A stretch of DNA of 64,000 nt from Pseudomonas extremaustralis (GCF_900102035.1 NZ_LT629689.1:4076001-4140000), one strand, 5' to 3'; numbered from the stretch's first letter, positions 8,829-17,504 are shown. A program made the numbers and translations. The notes: generated from the letters alone by a model not told the origin.

Positions 8829-9253
8829 GTCGGCTCCTGAGCCAGTAGAAGGGATAACTCGTGAAGCTTTTCCACTTGCCGCAGGCACTCGGTGACCTGC
8901 CGCTGGGCACTGCCGATGCAACGTTCCTTTTCTTCGCGCTGGCCCTGCAAGGCTTGCAGCCGGCCCTTGTCGCGCTGGGTGCTGGCCGACAAGGAGCGCT
9001 CCTGCGCGCCCCAGGACTTCAGGGCCTGCAGGCTCAGCACCTGGCCCTGGTGGCGGCTGAGCAATTGCGCACTTTGTTGGGCCTCTTCCTGCTGCGTCTG
9101 CTCGAGCGCCTCCTGGGCCTGCTGGATATGCGCGAGCAGGGTCTGCTGGGCGCGCTGGGCTTCGCGCAGGGCCCGTTCGGCGCGGTCGGCCCGATGCCGG
9201 CGCAGGCGTCGCAGCGTCTCTACTTCACTGAGCCGCCCATCAGAAAGGGACAT
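8825..9253 (-). CDS. hrpO: T3SS central stalk protein HrpO (SctO)
   Basis: 142 residues, almost wholly Gln/Glu/Arg/Leu-rich helix that predicts an antiparallel coiled coil, typical of YscO/FliJ. SctO sits in the pore of the HrcN hexamer and couples it to HrcV. The ATG at 9253 overlaps the hrcN 3' end by 14 bp, and the gene's own 3' end overlaps hrpP by 4 bp. The call follows from the coiled-coil nature, length and place directly after the ATPase gene. Confidence 0.86.
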   Translation of the reverse strand: MSLSDGRLSEVETLRRLRRHRADRAERALREAQRAQQTLLAHIQQAQEALEQTQQEEAQQSAQLLSRHQGQVLSLQALKSWGAQERSLSASTQRDKGRLQALQGQREEKERCIGSAQRQVTECLRQVEKLHELSLLLAQEPT

Positions 9254-10598
9254 GGGTCGTCAGCTCCTTGAGTTGCTCCAGGGTCGTCGCCAGCGGTGTC
9301 GGTTCCCGCAGGTCCTGGCGCAGAAAACCATCGACCGCCTGGCGACTGTCCACCGCCAGGTCGGTGAGGGCATCGCTGCCGGGTTGGTATTCGCCCAGCT
9401 TGAGCATCAGTTCGATCTGCTGGTACGCCGACAACAAACGCCGCAGCGCCGTGCCGGCCTGGATGTCTTGCGGCGCGGCAACGTTGCTCAGAATCCGCGA
9501 CAGGCTGGCCAGCACATCCACCGCCGGATAGTGCCCACGCTCGGCCAATTTGCGCGACAGCACGATATGGCCGTCGAGCAGCGAGCGCACCTCATCGGCC
9601 ACCGGATCGTTCATCGAGTCTTGTTCGATCAGCACCGTATAGATCGCCGTGATCACCCCTTCGCGGGTCAACCCGGCGCGCTCTACCAGACGCGGCAGCA
9701 GGCTGTACACCGACGGCGGCAGGCCACCGCGCCCCAGGGGTTCGCCGGCGGCCAGGCCGATTTCGCGCTGGGCCCTGGCGAAACGCGTCAGCGAGTCGAT
9801 CAGCAGCAACACCCGCTGGCCCTTGCGCCGGAAACCTTCGGCCAGTGCCGTGGCCGTGAACGCGGCGCGCGCGCGTTCCATGCTGGAGCGGTCGGACGTG
9901 GCGCACACCAGCACCGCCTTGGCGCGCAGTTGTTCATCCAGTTCATGATCGAGAAACTCGCGCAGTTCCCGTCCCCGTTCGCCGATCAGGCCGAACACAA
10001 TGACGTCGCACTCCACGTTACGGGCGATCTCGGCCAACAAGGTGGTCTTGCCGCAGCCGGCACCGGCGAACAGCCCTACGCGCTGGCCTTCGCCGAGGGT
10101 CAGCAGGCCGTCGATCGAACGCACGCCCGTGGCCAGCGCACGGTTGATCCGTGGTCGCTCGGTGGGCAACGGCGCCTCGCACAACACCGCGCTGGTATCC
10201 GGCAAGTCCGCCTCGACAAACGCACTGGGCCCCTGCCCCGTAATCGGTCGCCCGAAGCCATCGAGCACCTGGCCCAACAGCGCCTCGCTGACCTGCACCC
10301 GATGCGACACGCCCAGGCGCTCCACCCCGGCGCCGACGCGCACGCCCTCCAGGTTGCCCAAGGCACTGAGCACCGCATCCTGCTGGTCGAAACCGATGAT
10401 CTCGGCAAGCATGAAGTCGCCCGGATTGCGTTCCACCTGGCACAGGTCACCGATACGCGCCTGGGGCAGCCGGCACTGCAGCAGCATGCCGTTGACGCGC
10501 TGGATGCGACCGCGCATGGTCACCGGCGCAAAGCGGTTGAGCGACTGGGTCTGTTGCTGCTGCCAGGCGTCGAGACGCGCGTGCAAGGGCTCGCTCAC
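9240..10598 (-). CDS. hrcN: T3SS ATPase HrcN (SctN)
   Basis: 452 residues, typical of FliI/YscN/HrcN. Walker A GAGCGKTT is at residues 179-186 and Walker B (VLLLIDS) ends with Asp268. The catalytic glutamate region FGLIGERGREL is near 202-212, and the conserved Q-loop segment (SLLPRLVERAG) and C-terminal domain are complete. It is the cytoplasmic hexameric ATPase that releases chaperones and unfolds substrates. It overlaps hrpQ by 4 bp at its start. Confidence 0.98.
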   Translation of the reverse strand: MSEPLHARLDAWQQQQTQSLNRFAPVTMRGRIQRVNGMLLQCRLPQARIGDLCQVERNPGDFMLAEIIGFDQQDAVLSALGNLEGVRVGAGVERLGVSHRVQVSEALLGQVLDGFGRPITGQGPSAFVEADLPDTSAVLCEAPLPTERPRINRALATGVRSIDGLLTLGEGQRVGLFAGAGCGKTTLLAEIARNVECDVIVFGLIGERGRELREFLDHELDEQLRAKAVLVCATSDRSSMERARAAFTATALAEGFRRKGQRVLLLIDSLTRFARAQREIGLAAGEPLGRGGLPPSVYSLLPRLVERAGLTREGVITAIYTVLIEQDSMNDPVADEVRSLLDGHIVLSRKLAERGHYPAVDVLASLSRILSNVAAPQDIQAGTALRRLLSAYQQIELMLKLGEYQPGSDALTDLAVDSRQAVDGFLRQDLREPTPLATTLEQLKELTTHVPF

Positions 10599-11518
10599 CA
10601 GCGCACCTCATAGCGCTGCACGCCATCGAATACCACTTTGTTGTTGTCGATCTGCACCAGTCGCAGCCCTTCGATTTCGTCGCCCACGAACAGTCGGCTG
10701 CCCTCATCCAGGACCACGTGACCATTCGGCCCGCCGACGATCTGCACGATCCGAAAGGGCAGCGCCCCGTCGCGTACACGCACACGGCTGATCACCGGCA
10801 CCACGCTGTCGAACTGCTCGCCGAACCGGCCGAGCATGCGCGCCACCAGTTCCACATCTTCCTGGGACACGTCCCCGCTGAGCACGACCTGGCCATTGAT
10901 CACCTGCAAGCTCACCCTGGGGCCCAACTCACGCTCGCCGAGCATCTTGAGCAACTGCTGGCGCACCTCGAACGGCGAAGCCAGTTCCTGCTTGCGCACC
11001 ACCGCTGGCATCAAGGACGCCTGCGCTTCACGCTCCCCGGTCGGGGCCATGCCCACCACCGCGACGATCACCGCCACCACCAACGCCAGACTGATCAGAC
11101 GCTTTTGTTGCGCGTGGGAGATCGACGATAACTTCAGCCCCCGCGACGCTTCGGTCGCCACCGGCAGCGCTGGCGCGGCGGGCACCGTGACCTGGGGCCA
11201 GGGCTGATCGGCCAGGGTCACACACAGGCGCACGCCGCCGACTGAAAACGGCACGCTCAACGCCAGGTTCGCGATCTGCGCCAGCACCTGCCCCTCGGCG
11301 CCGCGCAGCAGCCCCGCCTCGGCCTGCACCGACCAGTCGGCGCCGCGCAAGCGCAGGCGCGCATGGTATTCGGCGATCCCCGGATCGTTCAGCACCAGGT
11401 CAGCGTCGGCGTGAGCACCAATGCTCCACTGCTCCCCGAACAACGGCAACGCCGCGCCCTGGCGCACACCATCCAGCACCCGTAGCTCAAACATCACCCG
11501 GCCCTCCGCGTCGGCCAT
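10595..11518 (-). CDS. hrpQ: T3SS inner-membrane ring protein HrpQ (SctD)
   Basis: 307 residues. The N-terminal 95 residues form an FHA-like cytoplasmic domain (LFGEQWSIGAHADADLVLNDPGIAEYHARLRL). One transmembrane helix lies near residues 140-158 (LISLALVVAVIVAVVGMA), followed by a periplasmic part with ring-building repeats (VSLQVINGQVVLSGDV). This is the SctD/YscD plan. It starts 10 bp after hrcV ends and overlaps hrcN by 4 bp. ATG 11518 is used; an ATG eight codons later (MFELRVLDG) is also possible. Confidence 0.92.
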   Translation of the reverse strand: MADAEGRVMFELRVLDGVRQGAALPLFGEQWSIGAHADADLVLNDPGIAEYHARLRLRGADWSVQAEAGLLRGAEGQVLAQIANLALSVPFSVGGVRLCVTLADQPWPQVTVPAAPALPVATEASRGLKLSSISHAQQKRLISLALVVAVIVAVVGMAPTGEREAQASLMPAVVRKQELASPFEVRQQLLKMLGERELGPRVSLQVINGQVVLSGDVSQEDVELVARMLGRFGEQFDSVVPVISRVRVRDGALPFRIVQIVGGPNGHVVLDEGSRLFVGDEIEGLRLVQIDNNKVVFDGVQRYEVRW

Positions 11519-11528
11519 GGCCCGATAC

Positions 11529-13622
11529 TCATGCCACCGCCCCCCGCATCAGCTCATCCTGGCCCAGGTCGATGCGCCCCAGCACTTTGACCTTCGACGT
11601 GCTGCCCAGCTCGGCGAACGACAGCACCGGCACACGGTTGAATTCTTCCAGCAGCAGGGTGCGCAAGGGACTGCGCAGGTCCTGCGCCACCAGCAGCACG
11701 CTTTTGCTCTTGGCCCGCAGCGCAAAAGCCTGATTGAGCAGGTTGATCAGCGCCGCGCTGTGTTCGTCGTCCAGCGCGAAGAACACGCCGGTCTGGGTCT
11801 GGCGCAGGGCCTCGCGCAAGATGTTTTCGGTATGCGGCGACAGCAGCCAGGCGTGCAGGCCGTCGACCTCGCTGTACTGATGAAAGATCTGCGCCTTGAG
11901 GGCGATGCGCGCGTAATCGGCCAGCGCTTCGGGTTCACGCTCATGCTGGCCGTACTCGATCAGCGACTCGACGATCAACCGCACCGCACGCAACGGCACG
12001 CCTTCACTGGCCAGGCGCTGCAACACCGCGGAGAAACGCGACAGCGGCATGATGCGCTGCAGTTCCTGCACCAGTTCCGGCTGGTTGTGCTCCAGCCAAC
12101 CGAGGATCGCCTTGCTCTCCTGAATCCCCAGGAACTGCGGGCCGCTGAGCATCATCGCCTGCTTCATGCGTTCCAGGATCAGGCTCGTCGCAGTGAAGCG
12201 CTCCAGTTGCGGGTCATCGAGCAACGGATCATCCGGCGCCAGCCAGATCCAATCCTGTTCGTCGCGTTCGGCCAACCCCGGTATCCCGTCCGCCGGTTCC
12301 ACGCTCAGCGCCTGACGCTCGACGGCCAGGCGGTTGACCACCGACGCCTTGACCATCGGCACTTCATGCACACAAAAGCGCATTTCATCGACGGCCAGCG
12401 TGTCGTCGAGTTCGACTTCGAACGGCGGCAAGGTCAAGCCGATATTGGCCACCAGCGCATTGCGCGCCTGGCGGATGCCGTGGATCAGGTCCGTCACCTC
12501 CGGCGTGCCGCGCAGCGCCGGGGGAAACTGCAACAGGTAGGGCCGTGATGGATCGAACCCGCGCAAGTCCTCGCTGCCGTTCTCCTCGGGGCGCACCGCC
12601 TCGGTGGTTTGCGCGGCCGGCTGCGCCTGGCGTCGACGCTGGCGCAGCAGGTAATAACCCACGGAGCCGGTGATCAGCGAGATCAAGATAAACACCCCGG
12701 TCGGCATGCCAGGGACCATCGCAAAAGCGAGCATCCCCACCGAAGCAATCACCCAGCTTTTAGGTTCGCTGGTCATTTGCCGGGCAATTTCGGCACCCAT
12801 GTTACTGATGCCCCGGCGCCCGTCCGGGGCCACGCGGGTGATGATCATGCCGGCCGTCAGCGAGATCAGCAGCGCTGGAATCTGCGCGATCAGGCCATCG
12901 CCGATGGTCAGCACCGAATACAACGCCATCGAATCGGAAGCGCTCAGGCCGTGCTGGAACATGCCGGTGGAAAAACCGCCCAGCAGGTTGACCACGACAA
13001 TGATCAAGCCGGCAATGGCATCGCCCTTGACGAACTTCATGGCCCCGTCCATGGCCCCGAACAACTGGCTTTCACGGGACAACTGGTCGCGCTTGTCCCG
13101 CGCCTGGGCACCGTCGATCAGGCCGGCGCGCAAGTCGCTGTCGATGGACATCTGCTTGCCCGGCATCGCATCCAGGCTGAACCGCGCCGCGACTTCGGCG
13201 ACCCGCTCCGACCCCTTGGTGATCACCAGGAAGTTCACCAGAGTCAGGATCAGGAAGATCACCATCCCCACCGCCAGGTTGCCGCCCACTACGAAATTGC
13301 CGAAGGCTTCGACGATGTCGCCGGCGTCCTGCTCCAGCAGGATCAGGCGCGTGGTCGCAATCGACAGCGCCAGACGGAACATGGTGGTCAACAACAGAAT
13401 CGACGGAAACGACGAGAACGCCAAAGGCCCCGGCAGGTACAGCGCCAGCACGATCAACAGGCACGAAATACAGATATTCAGCGCGATCAGAATATCCACC
13501 AGCCAGGTGGGCAGCGGCACGATAAAGATAAACACGATGGCCATGACCACCACCGCGCCGAGCACTTCGGCGCGCTGTGCCACTTTGAGCAATACACCGT
13601 TGATGGCCGACAGCGCCGTCAC
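11529..13622 (-). CDS. hrcV: T3SS export gate protein HrcV (SctV)
   Basis: 697 residues of the FlhA/LcrD/HrcV family. About eight membrane helices fill residues 20-330, and the FHIPEP-family segment (AARFSLDAMPGKQMSIDSDLR) sits in the cytoplasmic loop between them. A charged linker (RRRQAQPAAQTTEAVRPEE) leads to the large cytoplasmic domain that forms the nonameric ring and docks chaperone-substrate complexes. It overlaps hrpJ by 4 bp. Confidence 0.98.
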   Translation of the reverse strand: MTALSAINGVLLKVAQRAEVLGAVVVMAIVFIFIVPLPTWLVDILIALNICISCLLIVLALYLPGPLAFSSFPSILLLTTMFRLALSIATTRLILLEQDAGDIVEAFGNFVVGGNLAVGMVIFLILTLVNFLVITKGSERVAEVAARFSLDAMPGKQMSIDSDLRAGLIDGAQARDKRDQLSRESQLFGAMDGAMKFVKGDAIAGLIIVVVNLLGGFSTGMFQHGLSASDSMALYSVLTIGDGLIAQIPALLISLTAGMIITRVAPDGRRGISNMGAEIARQMTSEPKSWVIASVGMLAFAMVPGMPTGVFILISLITGSVGYYLLRQRRRQAQPAAQTTEAVRPEENGSEDLRGFDPSRPYLLQFPPALRGTPEVTDLIHGIRQARNALVANIGLTLPPFEVELDDTLAVDEMRFCVHEVPMVKASVVNRLAVERQALSVEPADGIPGLAERDEQDWIWLAPDDPLLDDPQLERFTATSLILERMKQAMMLSGPQFLGIQESKAILGWLEHNQPELVQELQRIMPLSRFSAVLQRLASEGVPLRAVRLIVESLIEYGQHEREPEALADYARIALKAQIFHQYSEVDGLHAWLLSPHTENILREALRQTQTGVFFALDDEHSAALINLLNQAFALRAKSKSVLLVAQDLRSPLRTLLLEEFNRVPVLSFAELGSTSKVKVLGRIDLGQDELMRGAVA

Positions 13623-14683
13623 GTAGCGCTCCTCGGCTCACCGGCAAAACGGCTGGGGCCGCGCTGGATGCGATCAAGCTCATCCATCACCACCACAAAG
13701 GCGCGCAGGGTCTCTTCGCGCACCCGACTGTCGGGCCACAATGCCAGGGGCAACTGCTGGATCAGCGGGTAGAGCGCGTTGAGGGCGACCAATTGGCGCA
13801 CGATGTCACCGCCCCCCAAGTCATCCCCCAGCCGCAGGATTTCAGCGGCCGCAATGCCGCTGCCGGCGTAACCCAGCAGGCGTTGCAGCAGGGTCACACC
13901 GTCATGCTCGACGCTCAGGCGCTGGATCAACGCCTGGCAGCCGGCCAACACCGCACTCAACTGACCGCAGCCTTGCAGGCCCAGCAGCAAGGTGCGCAAC
14001 AACGGCGTGGGCATGGACGACACCCGCGCCGCGATATCGTCCGCCAAGGCTTTGCGCATGACCTTGAGCCCCTCAGCGAACCGCTCGCCGCCGTAGATCC
14101 CCAGCAGCGCCTGCATCATCGTCGCCAGGGATTGGCGCGTTACCACGCTGGCGTAGTACAGCGCGCGCAGCGCCTGGCGCTCATGCGGGTCGACGCCGAC
14201 GATCTGCAACGCCGCGGCGATGTTCAGGCCCGCCTGGATTTGCCCCTTGAAACGCGCCTCCAACCGCGCAATGGCATCGCGCGCCAAGCCCGCCTCGGAC
14301 GGGCGCACTTCAGTGTCCGCCTGGGCCGCCACGTACTTGAGCACCACGAACGTCCGCGCCGGGTCGCCGTCGGCAAGGTCGAGCAGTTTGTCGACACTGG
14401 GGTGTTGCAGCAATTGCAGGCGGATTCGACGGGAGATCGCGGCCAGGGTCGCCTGGGCCGGGTGGCCCAACTGATCGTAGAGTTGCGCCAGCTGCTCGGT
14501 CGGCGGCACGCGCACGCCCACATTGCGCTGGTTCAGGGTTCGAAGGTTGGCGTCCACTTCCTGGTTGAACAGGTGCGCGAGTTCATCGACGCCCTTCGCG
14601 GGCACGGGCGCGGGAGGATGGCCAACGACCGGTGAGTCCAGGCGCTGGATCGTTTGCACATCGGGAGTGGATTCGACTTTCAT
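13619..14683 (-). CDS. hrpJ: T3SS gatekeeper HrpJ (SctW)
   Basis: 354 residues from ATG 14683; the open frame upstream contains the promoter and is not translated. The protein is soluble and helical, with a polar N-terminus and the HrpJ/YopN-type central region (about residues 45-200), consistent with a gatekeeper that sets the order of early and late substrates and is itself secreted. It is first in the eleven-gene operon, 31 bp downstream of a perfect hrp box. Confidence 0.93.
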   Translation of the reverse strand: MKVESTPDVQTIQRLDSPVVGHPPAPVPAKGVDELAHLFNQEVDANLRTLNQRNVGVRVPPTEQLAQLYDQLGHPAQATLAAISRRIRLQLLQHPSVDKLLDLADGDPARTFVVLKYVAAQADTEVRPSEAGLARDAIARLEARFKGQIQAGLNIAAALQIVGVDPHERQALRALYYASVVTRQSLATMMQALLGIYGGERFAEGLKVMRKALADDIAARVSSMPTPLLRTLLLGLQGCGQLSAVLAGCQALIQRLSVEHDGVTLLQRLLGYAGSGIAAAEILRLGDDLGGGDIVRQLVALNALYPLIQQLPLALWPDSRVREETLRAFVVVMDELDRIQRGPSRFAGEPRSAT

Positions 14684-14713
14684 GGACAGGCCCGTACAGG
14701 AAGAGTGTTTCCC

Positions 14714-14742
14714 TGTGTGGCAGGACCTGCCCCAACGGTTCC
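14714..14742 (-). promoter_or_regulatory. hrp box: HrpL-dependent promoter of the hrpJ operon
   Basis: On the minus strand GGAACC (14742-14737), a 16-base spacer and CCACACA (14720-14714) match the consensus GGAACC-N15/16-CCACNNA exactly. The box ends 31 bp before the hrpJ ATG. It ties transcription of hrpJ to hrcU to the ECF sigma factor made by the divergent hrpL. It is the only convincing hrp box I found in the window. Confidence 0.95.
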
Positions 14743-14877
14743 ATCGAAAACCGCCATGCCGGCAAATTTGAAAAAACTTGCACAAGCCCCGTTTTTTCCA
14801 TGCAAACAGTTGCGTAAAAACGCTTCAATTCAAGATATTTATTTATATAAATCAATGCTTTATTTGATTTTTTCCGC

Positions 14878-14894
14878 TTGGCACAAGCAGTGCT
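14878..14894 (+). promoter_or_regulatory. Sigma-54 promoter of hrpL
   Basis: TTGGCAC followed by TGC with GG (14880-14881) and GC (14892-14893) exactly 10 bp apart is a near-consensus -24/-12 element. It lies about 50 bp before the hrpL ATG in an AT-rich stretch. In P. syringae hrpL is transcribed by RNA polymerase-sigma-54 with HrpR/HrpS, whose genes would lie outside this window. An upstream activator site is expected in 14750-14860 but no consensus can be read. Confidence 0.9.
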
Positions 14895-14945
14895 AAAGGG
14901 CTCCTGTCGACACGTTTCGACTGCGTCTACCCAAAGGAAAAAATC

Positions 14946-15497
14946 ATGAATATCCCTATTGAAGCTTTAGCTCACCTCGTTGGCAGCTCGCCTCAATTCA
15001 TGCTCCACCTGACAGACGACCAACAAAAAAAGCTGCGCCGCTTCATTCACAAGCGCGTGCTCAACCCGGAAGATGCCGATGACATCCTGCAATTGACCTA
15101 CCTGGAAGCCTGGCGCAACCGCGAGCGTTTCAGCGGTACCGCCACGCTCAGCACCTGGATGTGCGGCATCGCGCAAAACCTGATCCGCAATCACTTCCGG
15201 CGCATGTACGCCAAACCGGTGCATTGCGAATTCGATGAATCGCTGTGGCATGGCCAGGAAGAACAGCACAACCTGGACTGGGAATTCGAGGTCAACCGGC
15301 GCCTGGAAAACACCTTGAGCGCGATTGACCACCTGCCCACGGAAATGCGCAAAACCCTGTACGCCTCACTGGAAACCGACGGCAGCTACCAGGACACGGC
15401 CGACGTGCTGGACATTCCAATCGGCACCGTTCGCTCACGCCTGTCGCGGGCACGCGAACAGCTCAAGCGTGCCACCCACAGCTCGCGTTACCCGTAA
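14946..15497 (+). CDS. hrpL: ECF sigma factor HrpL, master activator of the T3SS
   Basis: 183 residues with an AAAGGAAA ribosome binding site before the ATG. Sigma region 2 (about 25-92) contains DADDILQLTYLEAWRNRERF and the LSTWMCGIAQNLIRNHFRR helix. Region 4 (about 125-175) contains LPTEMRKTLYASLETDGSYQ and a helix-turn-helix ending IPIGTVRSRLSRAREQLK. It recognises hrp boxes such as the one before hrpJ. It is divergent from hrpJ with a 262 bp shared control region. Confidence 0.95.
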   Translation: MNIPIEALAHLVGSSPQFMLHLTDDQQKKLRRFIHKRVLNPEDADDILQLTYLEAWRNRERFSGTATLSTWMCGIAQNLIRNHFRRMYAKPVHCEFDESLWHGQEEQHNLDWEFEVNRRLENTLSAIDHLPTEMRKTLYASLETDGSYQDTADVLDIPIGTVRSRLSRAREQLKRATHSSRYP

Positions 15498-15509
15498 GAA
15501 AGACGTCGT

Positions 15510-15536
15510 GTTGGGCGGCAGGGATATCTGCCCAAC
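15510..15536. terminator. Hairpin between convergent hrpL and the MFS gene
   Basis: GTTGGGC (15510-15516) can pair with GCCCAAC at the end of 15528-15536, with a short inner extension (CAG/CTG) after a two-base bulge. There is no long T run, but the hairpin sits exactly between two convergent stop codons (15497 and 15541), so it probably serves both strands. Confidence 0.5.
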
Positions 15537-15540
15537 GCGA

Positions 15541-16737
15541 TCAGGCTTTTCGGCTACGCGGCAGGAAAATCGCCAGCAGCCCGAACAACGGCAAGAACGA
15601 ACACAGCGTGTACACGTACTCGATGCCATGCACATCCGCCAGGTGCCCCAGCAGCGCCGCGCCGATCCCGCCAAAACCGAACATCAACCCGAAGAACACC
15701 CCGGCGATCATCCCCACATTGCCCGGCACCAGTTCCTGCGCGTACACCACAATCGCCGAGAACGCGGAGGCCAGCACGAAGCCGATGATCACGCTGAGCA
15801 CACTGGTCCAGAACAGGTCCACGTGGGGCATCAACAAGGTGAAGGGCGCAGCGCCGAGGATCGAAAACCAGATCACCGCCTTGCGGCCGATCCTGTCGCC
15901 GATCGGCCCGCCAAAAAACGTCCCCGCCGCCACCGCGCCGAGGAACAAAAACAGGTGCAACTGGGAACTGGCCACCGACAGGTCGAACTTCTCGATCAGG
16001 TAGAACGTGAAGTAACTGGTGATGCTCGCCATGTAGAAATACTTGGAAAACACCAACAGCCCCAACACCACCAACGCACTCATCACACGCTGTTTCGACA
16101 GGCCATGGGTCGCCGCCTGCCCGGCCTTGGGCTTGAACAGGCTGAGGTGGTTACGGTACCAACGGCTGATGGCATACAGCACCGCCAAGGCGAACAGCGC
16201 AAACAGCCCGAACCACGCCACATTGCCCTGGCCGAACGGAATAATGATCGCCGCCGCCAGCAACGGGCCGAACGCCGAACCGGCATTGCCGCCGACCTGG
16301 AACGTCGACTGCGCCAGGCCATAGCGCCCGCCCGAGGCCAACCGCGCCACGCGGGACGCTTCCGGGTGAAAGGTCGAGGAGCCGATGCCGATCAGCCCTG
16401 CCGCCAGCAAGATCAGCGGGAAACTGCCCACCTGAGACATCATCAGAATGCCCGCCAGGGTGCAGATCATTCCGCACGGCAACAGGAACGGCTGGGGATG
16501 GCGATCGGTGTAATACCCCACCCATGGCTGCAACAGCGACGCGGTGAGCTGGAAGGTCAGGGTAATCAGCCCGACCTGGGTGAACGTCAGGCCATAGCTG
16601 GCCTTGAGCATCGGGTAGATCGACGGCAATACCGCCTGGATCAAGTCATTGATCAAATGCGCCAGCGCCACCGCGCCGATGACGCGCATGACCAGCGGGC
16701 TGGTTTGCCCGGCGGTGGAGGAGTTACCAAGAGACAT
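15541..16737 (-). CDS. fsr: MFS exporter of the fosmidomycin resistance (Fsr) type
   Basis: 398 residues with 12 predicted membrane helices. ATG 16737 is preferred to an upstream in-frame ATG because MFS proteins of this type start shortly before the first helix (VMRVIGAVALAHLINDLIQAVLPSIYP). The segment GIGSSTFHPEASRVARLASGGRYGLAQSTFQVGGNAG is typical of Fsr, a proton-driven drug exporter. Substrate is inferred from family only. The gene is single and convergent with hrpL and marks the right edge of the T3SS cluster. Confidence 0.82.
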   Translation of the reverse strand: MSLGNSSTAGQTSPLVMRVIGAVALAHLINDLIQAVLPSIYPMLKASYGLTFTQVGLITLTFQLTASLLQPWVGYYTDRHPQPFLLPCGMICTLAGILMMSQVGSFPLILLAAGLIGIGSSTFHPEASRVARLASGGRYGLAQSTFQVGGNAGSAFGPLLAAAIIIPFGQGNVAWFGLFALFALAVLYAISRWYRNHLSLFKPKAGQAATHGLSKQRVMSALVVLGLLVFSKYFYMASITSYFTFYLIEKFDLSVASSQLHLFLFLGAVAAGTFFGGPIGDRIGRKAVIWFSILGAAPFTLLMPHVDLFWTSVLSVIIGFVLASAFSAIVVYAQELVPGNVGMIAGVFFGLMFGFGGIGAALLGHLADVHGIEYVYTLCSFLPLFGLLAIFLPRSRKA

Positions 16738-16905
16738 AAGGCGGTTTCCGTACAGCGGGAGAATGCACAGAGGCAGGTGCGACAATGTGCCACTTTTGCG
16801 TAGGAAAAGGCTATCCCGTTAGGGAGCTAACGACATGCCTTGTAAAAGGCCAGCAGGCTGAGTCGCTTTAAATTGCAGGACGTTTCCTAGACAATCCCCG
16901 GCGCC

Positions 16906-16934
16906 TTGTGCCTGTCGGAATGGGTGGCTAGTCT
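16906..16934 (+). promoter_or_regulatory. Possible sigma-70 promoter of the structured leader
   Basis: TTGTGC (16906-16911) and TAGTCT (16929-16934) are spaced by 17 bp. Transcription from here would begin around 16941 and include the whole structured leader described next. The -10 match is moderate. Confidence 0.4.
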
Positions 16935-16942
16935 TCGGTCCG

Positions 16943-17139
16943 TCGCTGAGTTTCAGTGATCGGGTTTAGCAGCCCGTTTCAATAGACGCACGGTTCACGT
17001 CTCCGTTCATGGTGGCTGTGCGTGGGGCACCTCCGGGTGCACCGGTTTTCCTATTGACCGGTCTGCTAACCCGCGTACAGCTGCCACCCATCGTTTAGCA
17101 GCGTTGGTGGTAGCTCCCAAGTTCAATAGGAGTTACACC
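16943..17139 (+). promoter_or_regulatory. Structured mRNA leader with duplicated, mutually exclusive pairing elements
   Basis: Three short elements each occur twice, with one complement between the copies. GTTTAGCAGC is at 16964-16973 and 17093-17102, with CTGCTAA at 17063-17069. TTCAATAG is at 16978-16985 and 17122-17129, with CTATTGA at 17051-17057. GGTGG plus a partner stem is at 17011-17022 and 17106-17115, with AGCTGCCACC at 17079-17088. A GCACC/GGTGC tetraloop hairpin is at 17027-17040. The second TTCAATAG runs into the AGGAG ribosome binding site (17128-17132): 17049-17057 pairs perfectly over 9 bp with 17123-17131. This looks like a translational switch. I cannot name an RNA family. 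Confidence 0.65.
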
Positions 17140-17382
17140 ATGACCAAAGCACTTCCCGATCCACCCGCAGACTGCCTTACCGTCAACGAACAGCTCAGCT
17201 TCGAAGACGCCCAACTCTACATCGCCCAACTGATCCACAGCGCCGCCGCCACCGCCCTCGACTGCGGCGACAACCTGCAACCCCACGACCGCGCCAAGAT
17301 CCACGCCGTGTGGCACCTGCTGGAAATGGCCAAGACCGTGATCGACCGCTCGATCGACTGCATGCACCCGCGCCCGTCCTGA
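17140..17382 (+). CDS. Small conserved Pseudomonas protein (DUF3077/DUF6124-like)
   Basis: 80 residues from the ATG that follows AGGAG with a 7 nt spacing. The pattern LTVNEQLSFEDAQLYIAQLIHSAAATA followed by a second helix (RAKIHAVWHLLEMAKTVIDRSID) resembles the small all-helical DUF3077/DUF6124 proteins common in Pseudomonas; this family link is from memory and is tentative. It is soluble, has no signal peptide, and no function is known. Its translation is probably controlled by the long structured leader. Confidence 0.7.
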   Translation: MTKALPDPPADCLTVNEQLSFEDAQLYIAQLIHSAAATALDCGDNLQPHDRAKIHAVWHLLEMAKTVIDRSIDCMHPRPS

Positions 17383-17504
17383 CCGCCACCAACACCCAGT
17401 GGTGAGGCACTTCACCCCCCACGTGAATCGCCCACCACTCGTCGCCCAATCCGGCCGTTCGGGTTAAACAGTTGAAAGCGTAGATAAAAATTAAAAATAA
17501 ACGC

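Noticed and set aside
8892..10613. A 573-codon open frame on the plus strand opposite hrpO and hrcN
   Set aside because: No family pattern, Arg/Gln/His-rich composition, and complete overlap with hrcN, whose motifs are certain.
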